A DNA stretch of 64,000 bases from Methylobacterium cerastii (GTDB taxonomy: Bacteria; Pseudomonadota; Alphaproteobacteria; Rhizobiales; Beijerinckiaceae), in contig NZ_BPQG01000006.1 of assembly GCF_022179125.1 (NCBI RefSeq), forward strand, positions 124,001-188,000. The letters run 5' to 3'. This document shows, one piece after another, positions 18,025 to 28,255 of the stretch. The notes below the pieces were generated by a model, which saw only the letters and a list, made by a program, of their open reading frames with translations, did not search any database and was not told the origin of the DNA. Every line of letters begins with the position of its first letter. Within the stretch, counting starts at the first letter, position 1. The translations under genes were made by a program, and so were the position numbers.

Positions 18025-18804
18025 TTAATTAAATGCGAAATCGTTAATCTCAGGTCGATAATCGACGCCGACGAAGCACAGCCCGTGGGCGGGGGCCATC
18101 GGGCCGCAGCGGCTGCGGTCGCGGGAGGCGAGGATGTCTGCGACGCCGGCCGCGTCGAGGCGGCCGCCGCCGGCGAGCATCAGCGTGCCGACCATGCTGC
18201 GGACCTGATGGTGCAGGAACGAGCGCGCGTCGGTCTCGACCACGATCTCCTCCATTGACCCCATCGGCCGGCGGGTCACGTCGAGGCGGTCGAGGGTGCG
18301 CATCGGGCTGTTGGCCTGGCACTCGGCGGCGCGGAAGGCGGTGAAGTCGTGCAGGCCGAGGAGGCTCTGCCCGGCCGCGTGCATCGCCGCCGCATCGAGC
18401 GGCCAGGGCACGTGCCAGACCTGGCCGCGGGTGAAGGTCGGCGGGCTGCGCCGGTCGAGGATGCGGTAGCGATAGTGCCGGCGGATCGCCCAGTGCCGGG
18501 CGTTGAACGCCGGGTCGACGACCTCTGCCGAGAGAATCGAGACCGGGACCCGCTTCAGGTGCGCGTTCAGCGCGTCGCGCACCACGTCCGTCCGCCAATC
18601 CTTGGACAGGTCGAGATGGGCGACCTGATGCGTCGCGTGCACCCCGGAATCGGTGCGCCCGGCGCAGGTCAGCCCCTGCGTCTCGCCCGAGAACCGCGTC
18701 ACCGCCGCCTCGATCGCGCCCTGCACGCTCGGATCCGCGGCCTGCCGCTGCCAGCCGCGAAACGGCGCGCCGTCGTACTCGATGACGAGCTTGTAGCGCG
18801 GCAT
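18025..18804 (-). CDS. truA: tRNA pseudouridine(38-40) synthase
   Basis: Converts U38-U40 in the anticodon arm of many tRNAs to pseudouridine. 259 residues, family length. Start MPRYKLVIEYDGAPFRGWQRQ and the catalytic motif AGRTDSGVHA with Asp52 are diagnostic, as are FTAFRAAECQANSP and FLHHQVRSMVGTLM. First of several translation genes on this strand; fmt ends 49 bp upstream, so def-fmt-truA is probably one operon. The last codons are AT-rich compared with the rest (NDFAFN, with two TTAA tetramers). Confidence 0.97.
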   Translation of the reverse strand: MPRYKLVIEYDGAPFRGWQRQAADPSVQGAIEAAVTRFSGETQGLTCAGRTDSGVHATHQVAHLDLSKDWRTDVVRDALNAHLKRVPVSILSAEVVDPAFNARHWAIRRHYRYRILDRRSPPTFTRGQVWHVPWPLDAAAMHAAGQSLLGLHDFTAFRAAECQANSPMRTLDRLDVTRRPMGSMEEIVVETDARSFLHHQVRSMVGTLMLAGGGRLDAAGVADILASRDRSRCGPMAPAHGLCFVGVDYRPEINDFAFN

Positions 18805-18853
18805 CAGGCGGCCGGTTCGGTGCGGCGAGGGGCGGCGCCCTCCACGATCCCGG

Positions 18854-19783
18854 TCATACCAGGCGCGCCCCGGCTTCGAGCCGCGCGCCCCGCAAGAACT
18901 CCGCGCCGCTCGCGGTGCCGCCCTTGCCGGCGCGGCGGAGTTCGAGAAGCCGCACGGCGCCCGAGCCGCAGGCGACCGTGCCCTCGGAGTCGAGCAGCGT
19001 CCCGGCGGCGGCGGAGCCGGGGGCGACCACGGCCCGCAGCACCTTCACCCGCTCCGCGCCCTTGCCGAGGTCGGCCTCGAAGAAGGCGCCGGGAAACGGG
19101 CTGAGACCGTTCACATGCGCCGCGACCGCCGCGGCATCCTGCGCCCAGTCGATCCGCGCCTCGTCGTTGCTGATCTTGCGGGCGTAGAGCACGCCGACCT
19201 CGTCCTGCGGCCGGAAGGTCAGGGTCCCGGCCTCGAGCGCCCGCAGAGCCCGCGCCATCAGGTCGGCGCCGAGCGGCATCAGGGCGTCGTGCAGGTCGCC
19301 GGTGGTCATGCCGGGCCGGATCGGGATGCGGTCTTCCAGCGCCACCGGCCCGGTGTCGAGCCCGGCTTCCATCCGCATCACGCCGACGCCGCTCGTCGCG
19401 TCACCCGCCATCACCGCGCGGTGGATCGGCGCCGCCCCGCGCCAGCGCGGCAGCAGCGAGCCGTGCAGGTTGAGGCAGCCGTGGCGCGGGATGTCGAGGA
19501 TCGCCTGCGGCAGCAGCATGCCGTAGGCGACGACGACGGCGACGTCGGCGCGATGCGCGGAGAAGGTCTCGGCGGCCTCTCGGTCCTTCAGGGTCGAGGG
19601 CGTCAGCACCGGAAGCCCGAGCCGGTCCGCCAGCGCGTGGACGGGGGAGGGGCGGAGCGCCATGCCGCGCCCGGCCTTGGCAGGCGCGCGGGTGTAGACC
19701 GCCGCGATCGAATGGCCGTCCTCGGCCAGCCGCGCGAGCGTCGGCACCGCGAAGTCCGGGGTGCCCATGAAGACGACGCGCAT
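18854..19783 (-). CDS. fmt: Methionyl-tRNA formyltransferase
   Basis: Formylates Met-tRNAi using 10-formyl-THF so that translation can start. 309 residues. It starts MRVVFMGTPDFAVPTL. The catalytic Asn and His are visible in CLNLHGSLLPRWRGAAPI and the Asp in EAGLDTGP. The C-terminal OB-like tRNA-binding domain follows (VNGLSPFPGAFFE onward). It sits 13 bp downstream of def, the enzyme that later removes the formyl group; def-fmt pairing is a standard arrangement. Confidence 0.98.
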   Translation of the reverse strand: MRVVFMGTPDFAVPTLARLAEDGHSIAAVYTRAPAKAGRGMALRPSPVHALADRLGLPVLTPSTLKDREAAETFSAHRADVAVVVAYGMLLPQAILDIPRHGCLNLHGSLLPRWRGAAPIHRAVMAGDATSGVGVMRMEAGLDTGPVALEDRIPIRPGMTTGDLHDALMPLGADLMARALRALEAGTLTFRPQDEVGVLYARKISNDEARIDWAQDAAAVAAHVNGLSPFPGAFFEADLGKGAERVKVLRAVVAPGSAAAGTLLDSEGTVACGSGAVRLLELRRAGKGGTASGAEFLRGARLEAGARLV

Positions 19784-19796
19784 GGTTGCTGTCCGC

Positions 19797-20312
19797 TCAG
19801 GCCGCGTCGCGCTTGGCCGCCTTGGTGAACTTCTTCACGATCCGGTCGCGCTTGAGCTTCGACAGGTGATCGATGAACAGCACGCCGTTGAGGTGGTCGA
19901 TCTCGTGCTGGATGCAGGTCGCGAGCAGGCCCGCCGCCTCGATCTCCTGCACCGCTCCGTCGAGGTCGCGGAAGCGCACGCGCACCTTGTCGGGCCGCGC
20001 GACCTCGCCGTAGACCTCGGGGATCGACAGGCAGCCCTCGTCGTAGACGCGCGTCTCCTCCGAGGCCCAGACGATCTCGGGATCGAGGAACACCTGCGGG
20101 TTGCGTGACCCCTCCTCCTTCGAGGTGTCGATCGTCACCACCCGCTTGGTCACGCCGATCTGGATCGCGGCGAGCCCGACGCCGGGGGCGTCGTACATCG
20201 TCTCCAGCATGTCCTCGGCGAGCGTGCGGATCTCCTTCGTCACGGGGCCGACCGGCTCCGACGGCAGACGCAGGCGCGCATCGGGCAGGATCACGAGGGG
20301 ACGGATCGTCAT
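19797..20312 (-). CDS. def: Peptide deformylase
   Basis: Removes the formyl group from nascent N-formylmethionine peptides. 171 residues with all three family motifs: [18 protein letters not shown] (metal Cys) and QHEIDHLNG (two metal His and catalytic Glu). N-terminus [19 protein letters not shown] is the usual beta strand. First gene of the def-fmt-truA run; recR lies 105 bp upstream and may be cotranscribed. A lysine-rich C-terminal helix ([19 protein letters not shown]) is typical of alphaproteobacterial type 1 enzymes. Confidence 0.98.
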   Translation of the reverse strand: MTIRPLVILPDARLRLPSEPVGPVTKEIRTLAEDMLETMYDAPGVGLAAIQIGVTKRVVTIDTSKEEGSRNPQVFLDPEIVWASEETRVYDEGCLSIPEVYGEVARPDKVRVRFRDLDGAVQEIEAAGLLATCIQHEIDHLNGVLFIDHLSKLKRDRIVKKFTKAAKRDAA

Positions 20313-20417
20313 GGCTCGACCGGGTGGCGGGGCAGGTGAGGGGACAGGCGTGTCGCCGGAATAGGATGCGGGGGGAGGGCGGTCAAATGCCGCCGGCGCC
20401 CTCCACTTCGGTGCGAT

Positions 20418-21023
20418 TCAGAACGCGGTTCGGCTGCGGATCGCCGCGGTGAGCGTGCCCTCGTCGAGGTAGTCGAGCTCGCCGCCCACGGGCACGCCGT
20501 GGGCGAGCCGCGTGACCTTCAGACCGAGCGCCTTGATCGCGTCGGTGACGTAGTGGGCCGTGGTCTGCCCGTCGACGGTGGCGTTCAGCGCGATGATGAT
20601 CTCGGTCACCTCAGGGTTCGCCGCCCGCTCGGCGAGGCTGGCGATGTTGAGGTGCTCCGGCCGCACGCCGTCGAGGGCCGAGAGCACGCCGCCGAGCACG
20701 TGGTAGCGCGCCTGCACCGCGCCGGAGCGCTCCAGCGCCCACAGGTCCGACACGTCCTCGACCACCACCAGCACCGTCGGGTCGCGCTTCGGGTCGCTGC
20801 AGATCGTGCACGGGTCGCAGGTGTCGACGTTTCCGCATTCCCGGCAGACGACGATGCGCTCGACCGCGACCCGCATCGCGTCGGCGAGCGGCGCGAGCAG
20901 GGTGTCGCGCTTCTTGATGAGCTGCAGGGCGGCCCGCCGCGCGGAGCGGGGGCCGAGGCCCGGCATCCGGGCGAGCAGCTGGATCAGGCGCTCGATCTCG
21001 GGGCCGGCGACGGCTTGCGGCAT
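20418..21023 (-). CDS. recR: Recombination mediator RecR
   Basis: Works with RecF/RecO to load RecA at gaps. 201 residues. N-terminal helix-hairpin-helix ([19 protein letters not shown]), a C4 zinc finger ([16 protein letters not shown]), then a Toprim domain ([19 protein letters not shown] ... [15 protein letters not shown]) and the C-terminal Walker-like [16 protein letters not shown]. All features are intact. There is no dnaX or YbaB/EbfC gene beside it in this window, although they often precede recR. Confidence 0.97.
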   Translation of the reverse strand: MPQAVAGPEIERLIQLLARMPGLGPRSARRAALQLIKKRDTLLAPLADAMRVAVERIVVCRECGNVDTCDPCTICSDPKRDPTVLVVVEDVSDLWALERSGAVQARYHVLGGVLSALDGVRPEHLNIASLAERAANPEVTEIIIALNATVDGQTTAHYVTDAIKALGLKVTRLAHGVPVGGELDYLDEGTLTAAIRSRTAF

Positions 21024-21354
21024 GAAGGGTTCGATCGTCTCGGGACGGATGGGGGGCGTCCCCTCCGATACCCGCCTTCGCGCCCGGGTTGAAGGCGGCT
21101 TGCGGTCCCACGCGCCATGCGCGTCGCGATCGGCACCTTACAGGTGTGCCGAGGCCTGACAAAGCGGCCTCCGTCTGTCCTCCTCCCTCCCGGGTCCAGG
21201 TTGACGCGATTGCCTTGCCGCCTGATCCAGAACGGGCCGGGAGCGGCGAACCAGCGTGCGGCGGTCCTGTACGACCGCACGGACGCTCCCTTGATCCGGC
21301 GCCGCGCGGCCCGGACCAGCGACACGGCGCGAGCAGGGGCCCGGGAGAGAGACC
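21024..21354. other. 331-bp divergent intergenic region, recR / pckA
   Basis: It must hold promoters for both genes. TTGACG at 21201-21206 with a 16-bp spacer to TGATCC is a weak sigma-70-like candidate for pckA. GGGAGAGA just before ATG 21355 is the ribosome site. No inverted repeat of note and no plausible small gene were seen. Confidence 0.5.
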
Positions 21355-22974
<1,620 letters not shown>

Positions 22975-23019
22975 GGTCGGGTCGGGCGGCTCCGTTCGGG
23001 GTCGCCCACCCATCCAAAC

Positions 23020-23154
23020 CCGTCATTCCGGGGCTGCGCAGCAGAGCCCGGAATCCAGAGCCGCGACGGGTCCAGGGGCGGCGCCGGAGCTTGCGATCCG
23101 GCGAACGCGGCGGCTCTGGATTCCGGGCTCGCCTTCGGCGACCCGGAATGACGG
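23020..23154. repeat. Long two-part inverted repeat between pckA and the aminotransferase gene
   Basis: Outer arms 23020-23032 and 23142-23154 (CCGTCATTCCGGG and complement) flank perfect 21-bp inner arms at 23044-23064 and 23110-23130. The whole would fold into a stem with one internal bulge. It sits just after pckA between convergent genes, so it may also act as a bidirectional terminator. The form recalls dispersed CGTCATTCCGGG-type palindromes in Rhizobiales genomes (recall only). Confidence 0.75.
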
Positions 23155-23175
23155 CGCGGGGGGGGCGAGGGCGCC

Positions 23176-24357
23176 TCAGCCTGGCCTGCGCTCGGACAGG
23201 AACGTCTTCATCCGCTCCAGCGCGCGCAAGATGTTCTCCGCCGAGTTGGCGTAGGAGAGGCGGATGTAGCCTTCGCCGTGGACGCCGAAATCCGGCCCGC
23301 CGATGACGGCGACGCCGGCTTGCTCCAGCAGCGACGCGGCCAGGGCTTTCGCCTTCCAGCCGGTGCGGCTCACGTTCGGGAAGGCGTAGAACGCGCCTTT
23401 GGGCACGATGCAGGACACGTCCGGCAGGTCGTTGAGGCCGTCGACCACGATCGTGCGGCGCCGATCGAATTCGGCGACCATCTCGGCCACGCAGTCCTGC
23501 GACCCGTCCAGCGCGGCGATGCCGGCCCACTGGGTCGCGGCGTTGACGCAGGAATGGGCGTTGACCGCGAGCTTGCGCGCCGCCTCGTAGAGCGGCTTCG
23601 GCCAGACCGACCAGCCGAGCCGCCAGCCCGTCATCGCGTACGTCTTCGACGCGCCGTCGAGGTAGATCAGCCGGTCGCGAATCTGTTCGTACCTGAGCAG
23701 CGAGTGATGCGCCTCGCCATCGTAAGTCATGGTGCCGTAGATCTCGTCCGACAGGATCGCGACGTCGGGATGGTCGGCGAGACCCTTCGCCAGGGCGTCG
23801 ATCTCGGCCTTCGGCGTCACGCCGCCCGTGGGGTTCGCCGGCGAGTTGACGATGAGCAGCCGGGTCCGCGGCGTGATCAGCGCAAGGGTCTCCTCGGCCG
23901 AGAACGCGAAGCCGTTGGCCTCGCGGATCGGCACCGGCACAGGCGTCGCGCCGGTGAACTCGATCATCGACCGGTAGATCGGGAAACCGGGGTCCGGGTA
24001 GAGGATCTCGGCTCCGGGCTCGCCGAACATCAGGATCGCCATGAACATGGTGACCTTGCCGCCGGGCACGATCATCACGCTCTCAGGGGAGACCTCGACG
24101 CCGTGGCGCCGGTGGATGTCGCGGGACACCGCCTCGCGCAGGGGCAGGATGCCGGTGGCCGGCGTGTAGCCGTGGTGCCCGTCGCGCAGCGCCTGGATGC
24201 CGGCCTCGACGACGTGGGCCGGGGTTGGCATGTCGGGCTGGCCGATTCCGAGGTTGATGACGTCGCGTCCTTGAGCGGCGAGCGCGTTGGCACGGGCCAG
24301 CACCGCGAAGGCGTTCTCCTCGCCGATGCGTCCGAAGGCCGGAACGATCTGCATCAT
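23176..24357 (-). CDS. Class I/II PLP-dependent aminotransferase
   Basis: 393-residue fold-type I aminotransferase of the aspartate-aminotransferase superfamily. Seen: INLGIGQPDMPTPAHV near the N-terminus, NSPANPTGGV, the PLP-contacting LSDEIYG, the Schiff-base lysine in DGASKTYAMTGWRLGW, and the substrate arginine in GYIRLSYANS. The ribosome site GGGAGGA precedes ATG 24357. Probably makes or degrades an amino acid using glutamate or alanine; the substrate cannot be read from sequence. The protein resembles alanine/aspartate-type enzymes more than the branched-chain type. Transcribed toward pckA, separated by the palindromic repeat. Confidence 0.92.
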   Translation of the reverse strand: MMQIVPAFGRIGEENAFAVLARANALAAQGRDVINLGIGQPDMPTPAHVVEAGIQALRDGHHGYTPATGILPLREAVSRDIHRRHGVEVSPESVMIVPGGKVTMFMAILMFGEPGAEILYPDPGFPIYRSMIEFTGATPVPVPIREANGFAFSAEETLALITPRTRLLIVNSPANPTGGVTPKAEIDALAKGLADHPDVAILSDEIYGTMTYDGEAHHSLLRYEQIRDRLIYLDGASKTYAMTGWRLGWSVWPKPLYEAARKLAVNAHSCVNAATQWAGIAALDGSQDCVAEMVAEFDRRRTIVVDGLNDLPDVSCIVPKGAFYAFPNVSRTGWKAKALAASLLEQAGVAVIGGPDFGVHGEGYIRLSYANSAENILRALERMKTFLSERRPG

Positions 24358-24467
24358 GGAAACGTCCTCCCGGTTCGCGCGGCCGGGCCGTCGAACGCCC
24401 GGCCGACCCGCCCCTTACTGCACGGAGCGTCCCGCGTGCACGGAGCGTGCCGCGGCGGGCGAGGCGA

Positions 24468-24659
24468 TCAGTGCTTCGAGCGCTCGGCGAGCTTGCTCGC
24501 GCCGAACGACAGCGCGACGGCGATGGCGCCGAGGATCACGAAGGTCTTCACCGAGGCGTAGAACAGGGCCGGCTCGATGCCGGTGTCGGTGTAGAGCACG
24601 AGACCGATCGCGGCGAGCGGCAGCGAGATCAGGATGAAGAGCGGAACGAGCGGGTTCAT
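24468..24659 (-). CDS. Small two-span membrane protein
   Basis: 63 residues from ATG 24659, or 66 from a GTG at 24668. Two hydrophobic stretches (LVPLFILISLPLAAIGLVLY and ASVKTFVILGAIAVALSF) are joined by a short polar loop with TDTGIEPA, and it ends SKLAERSKH. No family recognised. It sits between the aminotransferase and the sensor kinase, all on the same strand, with a 110-bp gap to the former. The ribosome site is weak. A real small protein is likely because the hydrophobic pattern is regular. Confidence 0.55.
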   Translation of the reverse strand: MNPLVPLFILISLPLAAIGLVLYTDTGIEPALFYASVKTFVILGAIAVALSFGASKLAERSKH

Positions 24660-24800
24660 GAACGGCACTCAGGTCGTGCGGGGCGGCGAAGTAACCCACG
24701 CGCTTGGACGGATCGCCCGTCCATAGCACCCCGGCGCGGTCGTGGGGACACCCGCCGCACCGTTTTTTTGCCGCGCATCGGGCCGAACCAGCCGCCGGCC

Positions 24801-26192
24801 TCAGGCCGGCACCCGCACCGTCGCGCGTAAGCCGCCGAGCGGACTGTCGTGGAGCGAGACGTCGCCGCCATGCGCGCGGGCGATGTCGCGGGCGATCGAC
24901 AGGCCGAGCCCGGAGCCGCCCGCATCCTGGCGCGCGTCGTCGAGGCGCACGAACGGCTTGAACACCTCCTCGCGGCTTTCGACCGCGATGCCCGGGCCGT
25001 CGTCGTCGATCGAGACGAAGAACGCCCGCGCCTCGGCCCGGCCTGAGATCGCCACCGTCTCGCCGTAGCGGGCGGCGTTGGCGGCGAGGTTGAACAGGCA
25101 GCGCCGGAACGCGTCGGGCCGCACGGTGACGGAGGGCGACCCGGCGAGCTCGAAATCCGAGACCTGGGCGCCCAGGCGTTCCACGTCGGTGCGCAGGTCC
25201 TCGAGCAGGGCGCGCATGTCGGTGGGCGCCGCGTTCTCCGCCGAATCGCCGCGGGCGAAGGCGAGGTAGCCCTCCAACATGCGGCTCATCTCGTCGACGT
25301 CGCGCGAGAGCTCGTCGATCTCCGGGCTCTGGTCGATCAGAGCGAGGGAGAGCCGGAACCGGGTGATGATCGTGCGCAGGTCGTGGCTCACGCCGTTGAG
25401 CATCGTCGTGCGTTGCTCCATCGCGCGCTCGATGCGGCGCTTCATCTCGATGAAGGCGTGGCCGGCCTGCCGGACCTCGCGGGCGCCGCGGGGGCGGAAC
25501 TCGATCTCGCGGCCCTTGCCGAACCCTTCCGCCACCGCGGCGAGCCGCAGGATCGGCTTGATCTGGTTGCGCAGGAACAGGATCGCGACGCCGAGCAGCA
25601 CCATCGACGAGCCGATCATCCACACCAGGAAGATGTGCGAGTTCGAGGCGTAGGCCTGGGAGCGGCGCGCGGTGATGCGCATCACCCCGTCGGGAATCGC
25701 GACGCGAATCTCGATCAGGTTCGATCGGCCGACGGTGTCGATCCAGAACGGGCGGCCGATCTGGCGCTTCAGCTCGTCCGACAGCGCCTCGTCGAGGATC
25801 GAGAAGAACGGCCGCGGCCCGGGCGGCGGGATCTTGGCGCCCTTCAGGATGTCGAGGTCGAGGTTCAGCCGCTCGCCGGCGATGCGCGAGAGTGTCTCGG
25901 CGTCCTTGTCCTGGGGGTAGACCTCGTAGATGTCGATCAGCGCCGCGACGTCGGCCGTGACCGCCGAGGACAGGCGCTTGGTCACCAGCTGCCAGTGCCG
26001 CTCCATGAAGGTGTAGGCGATCACCGATTGCAGCAGCACCACCGGCGCGATGATGATGATCAGCGACCGGGCGTAGAGGCCCTTCGGCAGCAGGTCGCCG
26101 ACGGCGCGCGAGACCCGCTTCCACAGGGTCCGCGGGTTAGCCAGCCGGCGCGAGGCCGAGCGGCGCGCGGGCGCGAGGTCCGGCGCGTTCAC
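24801..26192 (-). CDS. Sensor histidine kinase (EnvZ-like)
   Basis: 463 residues from GTG 26192; an upstream in-frame start adds a proline/arginine-rich stretch that looks non-coding. Two membrane segments (about residues 43-62 and 187-207) enclose a ~120-residue periplasmic sensor domain. HAMP follows, then a dimerisation helix with phospho-acceptor His270 in NGVSHDLRTIITRFRLSLAL. N box (NLAANAARYG), G1 box (DDDGPGI) and G2 box (GGSGLGLSIARDI) are intact. The usual proline after HDLRT is isoleucine. No response regulator lies beside it in the window, so its partner is elsewhere. Confidence 0.85.
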   Translation of the reverse strand: MNAPDLAPARRSASRRLANPRTLWKRVSRAVGDLLPKGLYARSLIIIIAPVVLLQSVIAYTFMERHWQLVTKRLSSAVTADVAALIDIYEVYPQDKDAETLSRIAGERLNLDLDILKGAKIPPPGPRPFFSILDEALSDELKRQIGRPFWIDTVGRSNLIEIRVAIPDGVMRITARRSQAYASNSHIFLVWMIGSSMVLLGVAILFLRNQIKPILRLAAVAEGFGKGREIEFRPRGAREVRQAGHAFIEMKRRIERAMEQRTTMLNGVSHDLRTIITRFRLSLALIDQSPEIDELSRDVDEMSRMLEGYLAFARGDSAENAAPTDMRALLEDLRTDVERLGAQVSDFELAGSPSVTVRPDAFRRCLFNLAANAARYGETVAISGRAEARAFFVSIDDDGPGIAVESREEVFKPFVRLDDARQDAGGSGLGLSIARDIARAHGGDVSLHDSPLGGLRATVRVPA

Positions 26193-26341
26193 GGCGCGCG
26201 CCTGTCGGTGGCGAAGGATGTCGGGGCCGGCGGAAGGCGGCGCATCGGGCGGGGGTCCGGGCGAGGCCCCGGGATCGGGACGTCTCGGCCTTATGCCACC
26301 CCCGACGCGGCGCTCCAATGCGCGCCTGGTCCCGCGGTCGA

Positions 26342-26551
26342 TCAGGTCGCGGGCGCCGGGCAGCACGAGGCCGCGGTCAGCCCGTCCTCGCGGACCTCGT
26401 GGGTGCCGGCCTCGGTGCTGCGGATGCGATAGCCCGGCGCGCCGGCATCGGCCGGCAGCAGGCCGATCACCTCGAAGATGCGGTTGCCGTTGCGGGCCGC
26501 CGCGAGGTCGCGGCGGCGGACGAGTTGTCCGAGATGAAACTTGTGGCCCAT
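26342..26551 (-). CDS. Small HKFxLGQ-type protein (copy 1)
   Basis: 69 residues from ATG 26551 with a GGGAGGG ribosome site 6 nt upstream. It begins MGHKFHLGQLVRRRD and has a central EVIGLLPADAGAPGYRIRS. Both features recur in the gene at 27087-27287, so the two are paralogs: HKFxLGQxVR, then IxxLxPxDxxxxGYRIxS. The fold is probably a small beta barrel of SH3-like type, inferred from the short strands and glycine-tyrosine turn. Function unknown. It lies upstream of the sensor kinase on the same strand. Confidence 0.65.
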   Translation of the reverse strand: MGHKFHLGQLVRRRDLAAARNGNRIFEVIGLLPADAGAPGYRIRSTEAGTHEVREDGLTAASCCPAPAT

Positions 26552-26578
26552 GTCGTGCCCTCCCACGCTCGCGCTCCC

Positions 26579-26842
26579 TTACGCATCGCGGGGCGGCTTC
26601 GGTTTCGCCTCGGGGATCGGGGACCGCGAGAGCGAGAGGATCGTCCGCTGCGGACGCCCGGACTTCTGGGCGATGTCCTCGTCCTGCGCCGAGATCACCT
26701 CGCGAGCCGGATCGTCGCCGTCGAGGCCGCCGAGGATTTCCATCGGGACGCGGCGGTTGGAGGCCTGCGAACCGTCCTCGTAGACTACGTCGAACAGCAC
26801 GGAGCCCCGCTCCTGCGGCCTTTGCCTGGTGCGCTTACTCAT
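26579..26842 (-). CDS. Small basic protein of unknown function
   Basis: 87 residues from ATG 26842, giving MSKRTRQRPQERGSVLFDVVYEDGS split into a basic start and a strand (VLFDVVYEDGS), then RRVPMEILGGLDGDDPAREV. A proline/lysine-rich tail ends it. A longer upstream reading is arginine/proline-rich and rejected. The ribosome site is weak (AGG). Lies between two paralogous small proteins in a run of five minus-strand small genes. Family not recognised. Confidence 0.5.
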   Translation of the reverse strand: MSKRTRQRPQERGSVLFDVVYEDGSQASNRRVPMEILGGLDGDDPAREVISAQDEDIAQKSGRPQRTILSLSRSPIPEAKPKPPRDA

Positions 26843-27086
26843 TGCCTGCTTGGGGTTGGGGCCGACGTGAAACGCCGCCCGGGGATGGAACGGCTCCCGG
26901 TCCGGAGACGGGGCACGAAACGCCGCCCGGTCCGTCCCGCAAGAGCCGCGTGCGGCCGGCAGACGAGGCCGTGGCCGGCACGGAGCGTGAGATGGCGCAG
27001 GATCGGGCGTTTGGCAACGCACGGCACGCCCGCGCGCCCTGCAGACGTCGCGCAGACGTGACTCGCTGGCGGTGGTGTCGGTCTGA

Positions 27087-27287
27087 TCAGCCGGCGAGGG
27101 ACAGCTCGCTCTCGGTCGCGGCGCGCTCGCCGGCCGAGGACTTGATCCGGTAGCCCGGCTCGCCGGTGCGGTCCTCGGGCATCAGGCGGACGATCTCGCA
27201 GAGCAGGCCGGACGCGTCGTCCTTCACGGAGCCGAAGCCGCCGCGCGACTGACGGACACGCTGGCCGAGCTTGAACTTGTGGGACAT
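27087..27287 (-). CDS. Small HKFxLGQ-type protein (copy 2)
   Basis: 66 residues starting MSHKFKLGQRVRQSRG, with CEIVRLMPEDRTGEPGYRIKS and a glutamate-rich tail. AGGAG about 10 nt upstream of ATG 27287 supports the start. It is clearly homologous to the gene at 26342-26551 (see there for the shared pattern) and the better conserved of the two. I recall comparable short proteins in Methylobacterium genomes without a known role. It lies upstream of the small basic gene and downstream of the DUF6481 gene. Confidence 0.65.
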   Translation of the reverse strand: MSHKFKLGQRVRQSRGGFGSVKDDASGLLCEIVRLMPEDRTGEPGYRIKSSAGERAATESELSLAG

Positions 27288-27456
27288 CGAACATCACTCC
27301 TGGTCGCCGCGACGCCGGGTATCGAACCCGGGACGGGCGCGACGGATGCGGAGACGGATTCGGCTAGGGCTGAGGGCGCCGGCCCGAACGCCCGCGGGGT
27401 GAACCGCTGGCGGAGGGGCCGTCGCCGGGTTTCGGCTCGGCGAGCCGGTCTCGGTC

Positions 27457-27819
27457 TTACTTGCGGGCGCGGAGCTTGCGGGCGGCGAAGCGGGCGTCGC
27501 GCGCCTCCTTCTGCTCGGCGGCGAGGGCGGCCTGGCGCTCGGCCTTCTCTGCGGCGATGCGCAGCACCTCGGCGGCTTCGAACTCGCGCTGGGCCTTCGC
27601 CTCGGCGATCCGCTGGACCTCGGCGGCGAGCCGGGCGGCCTCGCGCTCCTTGTTGCGCTCCTCGCGGGCCTCGATCACGGCCTGGCGCTCGGCCTGGCGG
27701 GCGACCACGGCGGGATCGTCGGCGGCCGGCCGCGAACGATAGCGCGCCAGCATCGCTTCCCGCGCCTTCGCAGCGGTCTCGAGCCGGTCGGAGAACTGGT
27801 TGTCCTTGGATTGATTCAC
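27457..27819 (-). CDS. DUF6481-family coiled-coil protein
   Basis: 120 residues. The start MNQSKDNQFSDRLETAAKAR with KDNxFxDRLxTAAKA is the family signature. The rest, about residues 45-115, is one long charged helix rich in Ala, Glu, Arg and Lys (QAERQAVIEAREERNKEREA), so a coiled coil is expected. No enzyme motif. The family is often encoded next to cold-shock genes in alphaproteobacteria, as here (cspA 226 bp upstream on the same strand). Function unknown; nucleic-acid contact is conceivable given the very basic C-terminus ARKLRARK. Confidence 0.75.
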   Translation of the reverse strand: MNQSKDNQFSDRLETAAKAREAMLARYRSRPAADDPAVVARQAERQAVIEAREERNKEREAARLAAEVQRIAEAKAQREFEAAEVLRIAAEKAERQAALAAEQKEARDARFAARKLRARK

Positions 27820-27992
27820 ACAAGATCCTTATGCGCCACCGGCCCCATGCCGGATGCGGTCAGACGGGTCGGACCGAGGCGCACAGGTCGTCGCCTGCGG
27901 GGCTCGGCGGTGGTCGGCCCCCAGCGCTTGGCTGAAGGCGGTCCGCGGCGAGGTCGCCTCGCCGCGATTCGGTCGCGCCGTTCAGAAACGCG

Positions 27993-28020
27993 CGAAGCCG
28001 TCCCGGGTGGGACGGCTTCG
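27993..28020 (-). terminator. Hairpin terminator of cspA
   Basis: A perfect 12-bp stem (CGAAGCCGTCCC, 27993-28004, with 28009-28020) closes a 4-nt loop. It lies 25 bp after the cspA stop. On the minus strand GCGTTTC follows, a short T-run. Confidence 0.7.
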
Positions 28021-28045
28021 ACAACGATCCGAGGCGAACTCGGGT

Positions 28046-28255
28046 TCAGGCGGCCTGGAGGCTGCCGGCGGACTGCTTGCCGCTGCGACGGTCGGTCTCC
28101 ATCTCGTAGGAGATCTTCTGGCCCTCGGTCAGGCCGCGCATGCCAGCGCGCTCGACAGCCGAGATGTGCACGAAGACGTCCTTGCCGCCGTCATCCGGCT
28201 GGATGAAGCCGAAGCCCTTCTGATCGTTGAACCACTTGACGGTGCCGGTGCTCAT
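28046..28255 (-). CDS. cspA: Cold-shock-domain protein
   Basis: 69-residue single CSD. RNP1 is visible as [10 protein letters not shown] and RNP2 as VFVHISAVE; it starts [12 protein letters not shown]. It binds single-stranded RNA/DNA and works as an RNA chaperone. The C-terminal tail is short and Ser/Ala-rich. The 5' region is long (348 bp to the next gene on the other strand), which would allow a structured cold-responsive leader, but no specific cold-shock element was identified. Symbol is generic: alphaproteobacteria carry several csp genes. Confidence 0.93.
   Translation of the reverse strand: MSTGTVKWFNDQKGFGFIQPDDGGKDVFVHISAVERAGMRGLTEGQKISYEMETDRRSGKQSAGSLQAA

Noticed and set aside
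18020-18060. TTAA clusters near the truA stop as a CtrA site
   Set aside because: The TTAA tetramers are 11 bp apart (or adjacent), not 7, and lie within the truA coding end.
27315-27331. tRNA T-arm-like sequence on the minus strand (CCGGGTTCGATACCCGG)
   Set aside because: The 5-bp stem and 7-nt TTCGATA loop look right, but no matching acceptor, anticodon or D arm could be built on either side. Probably chance or a remnant.
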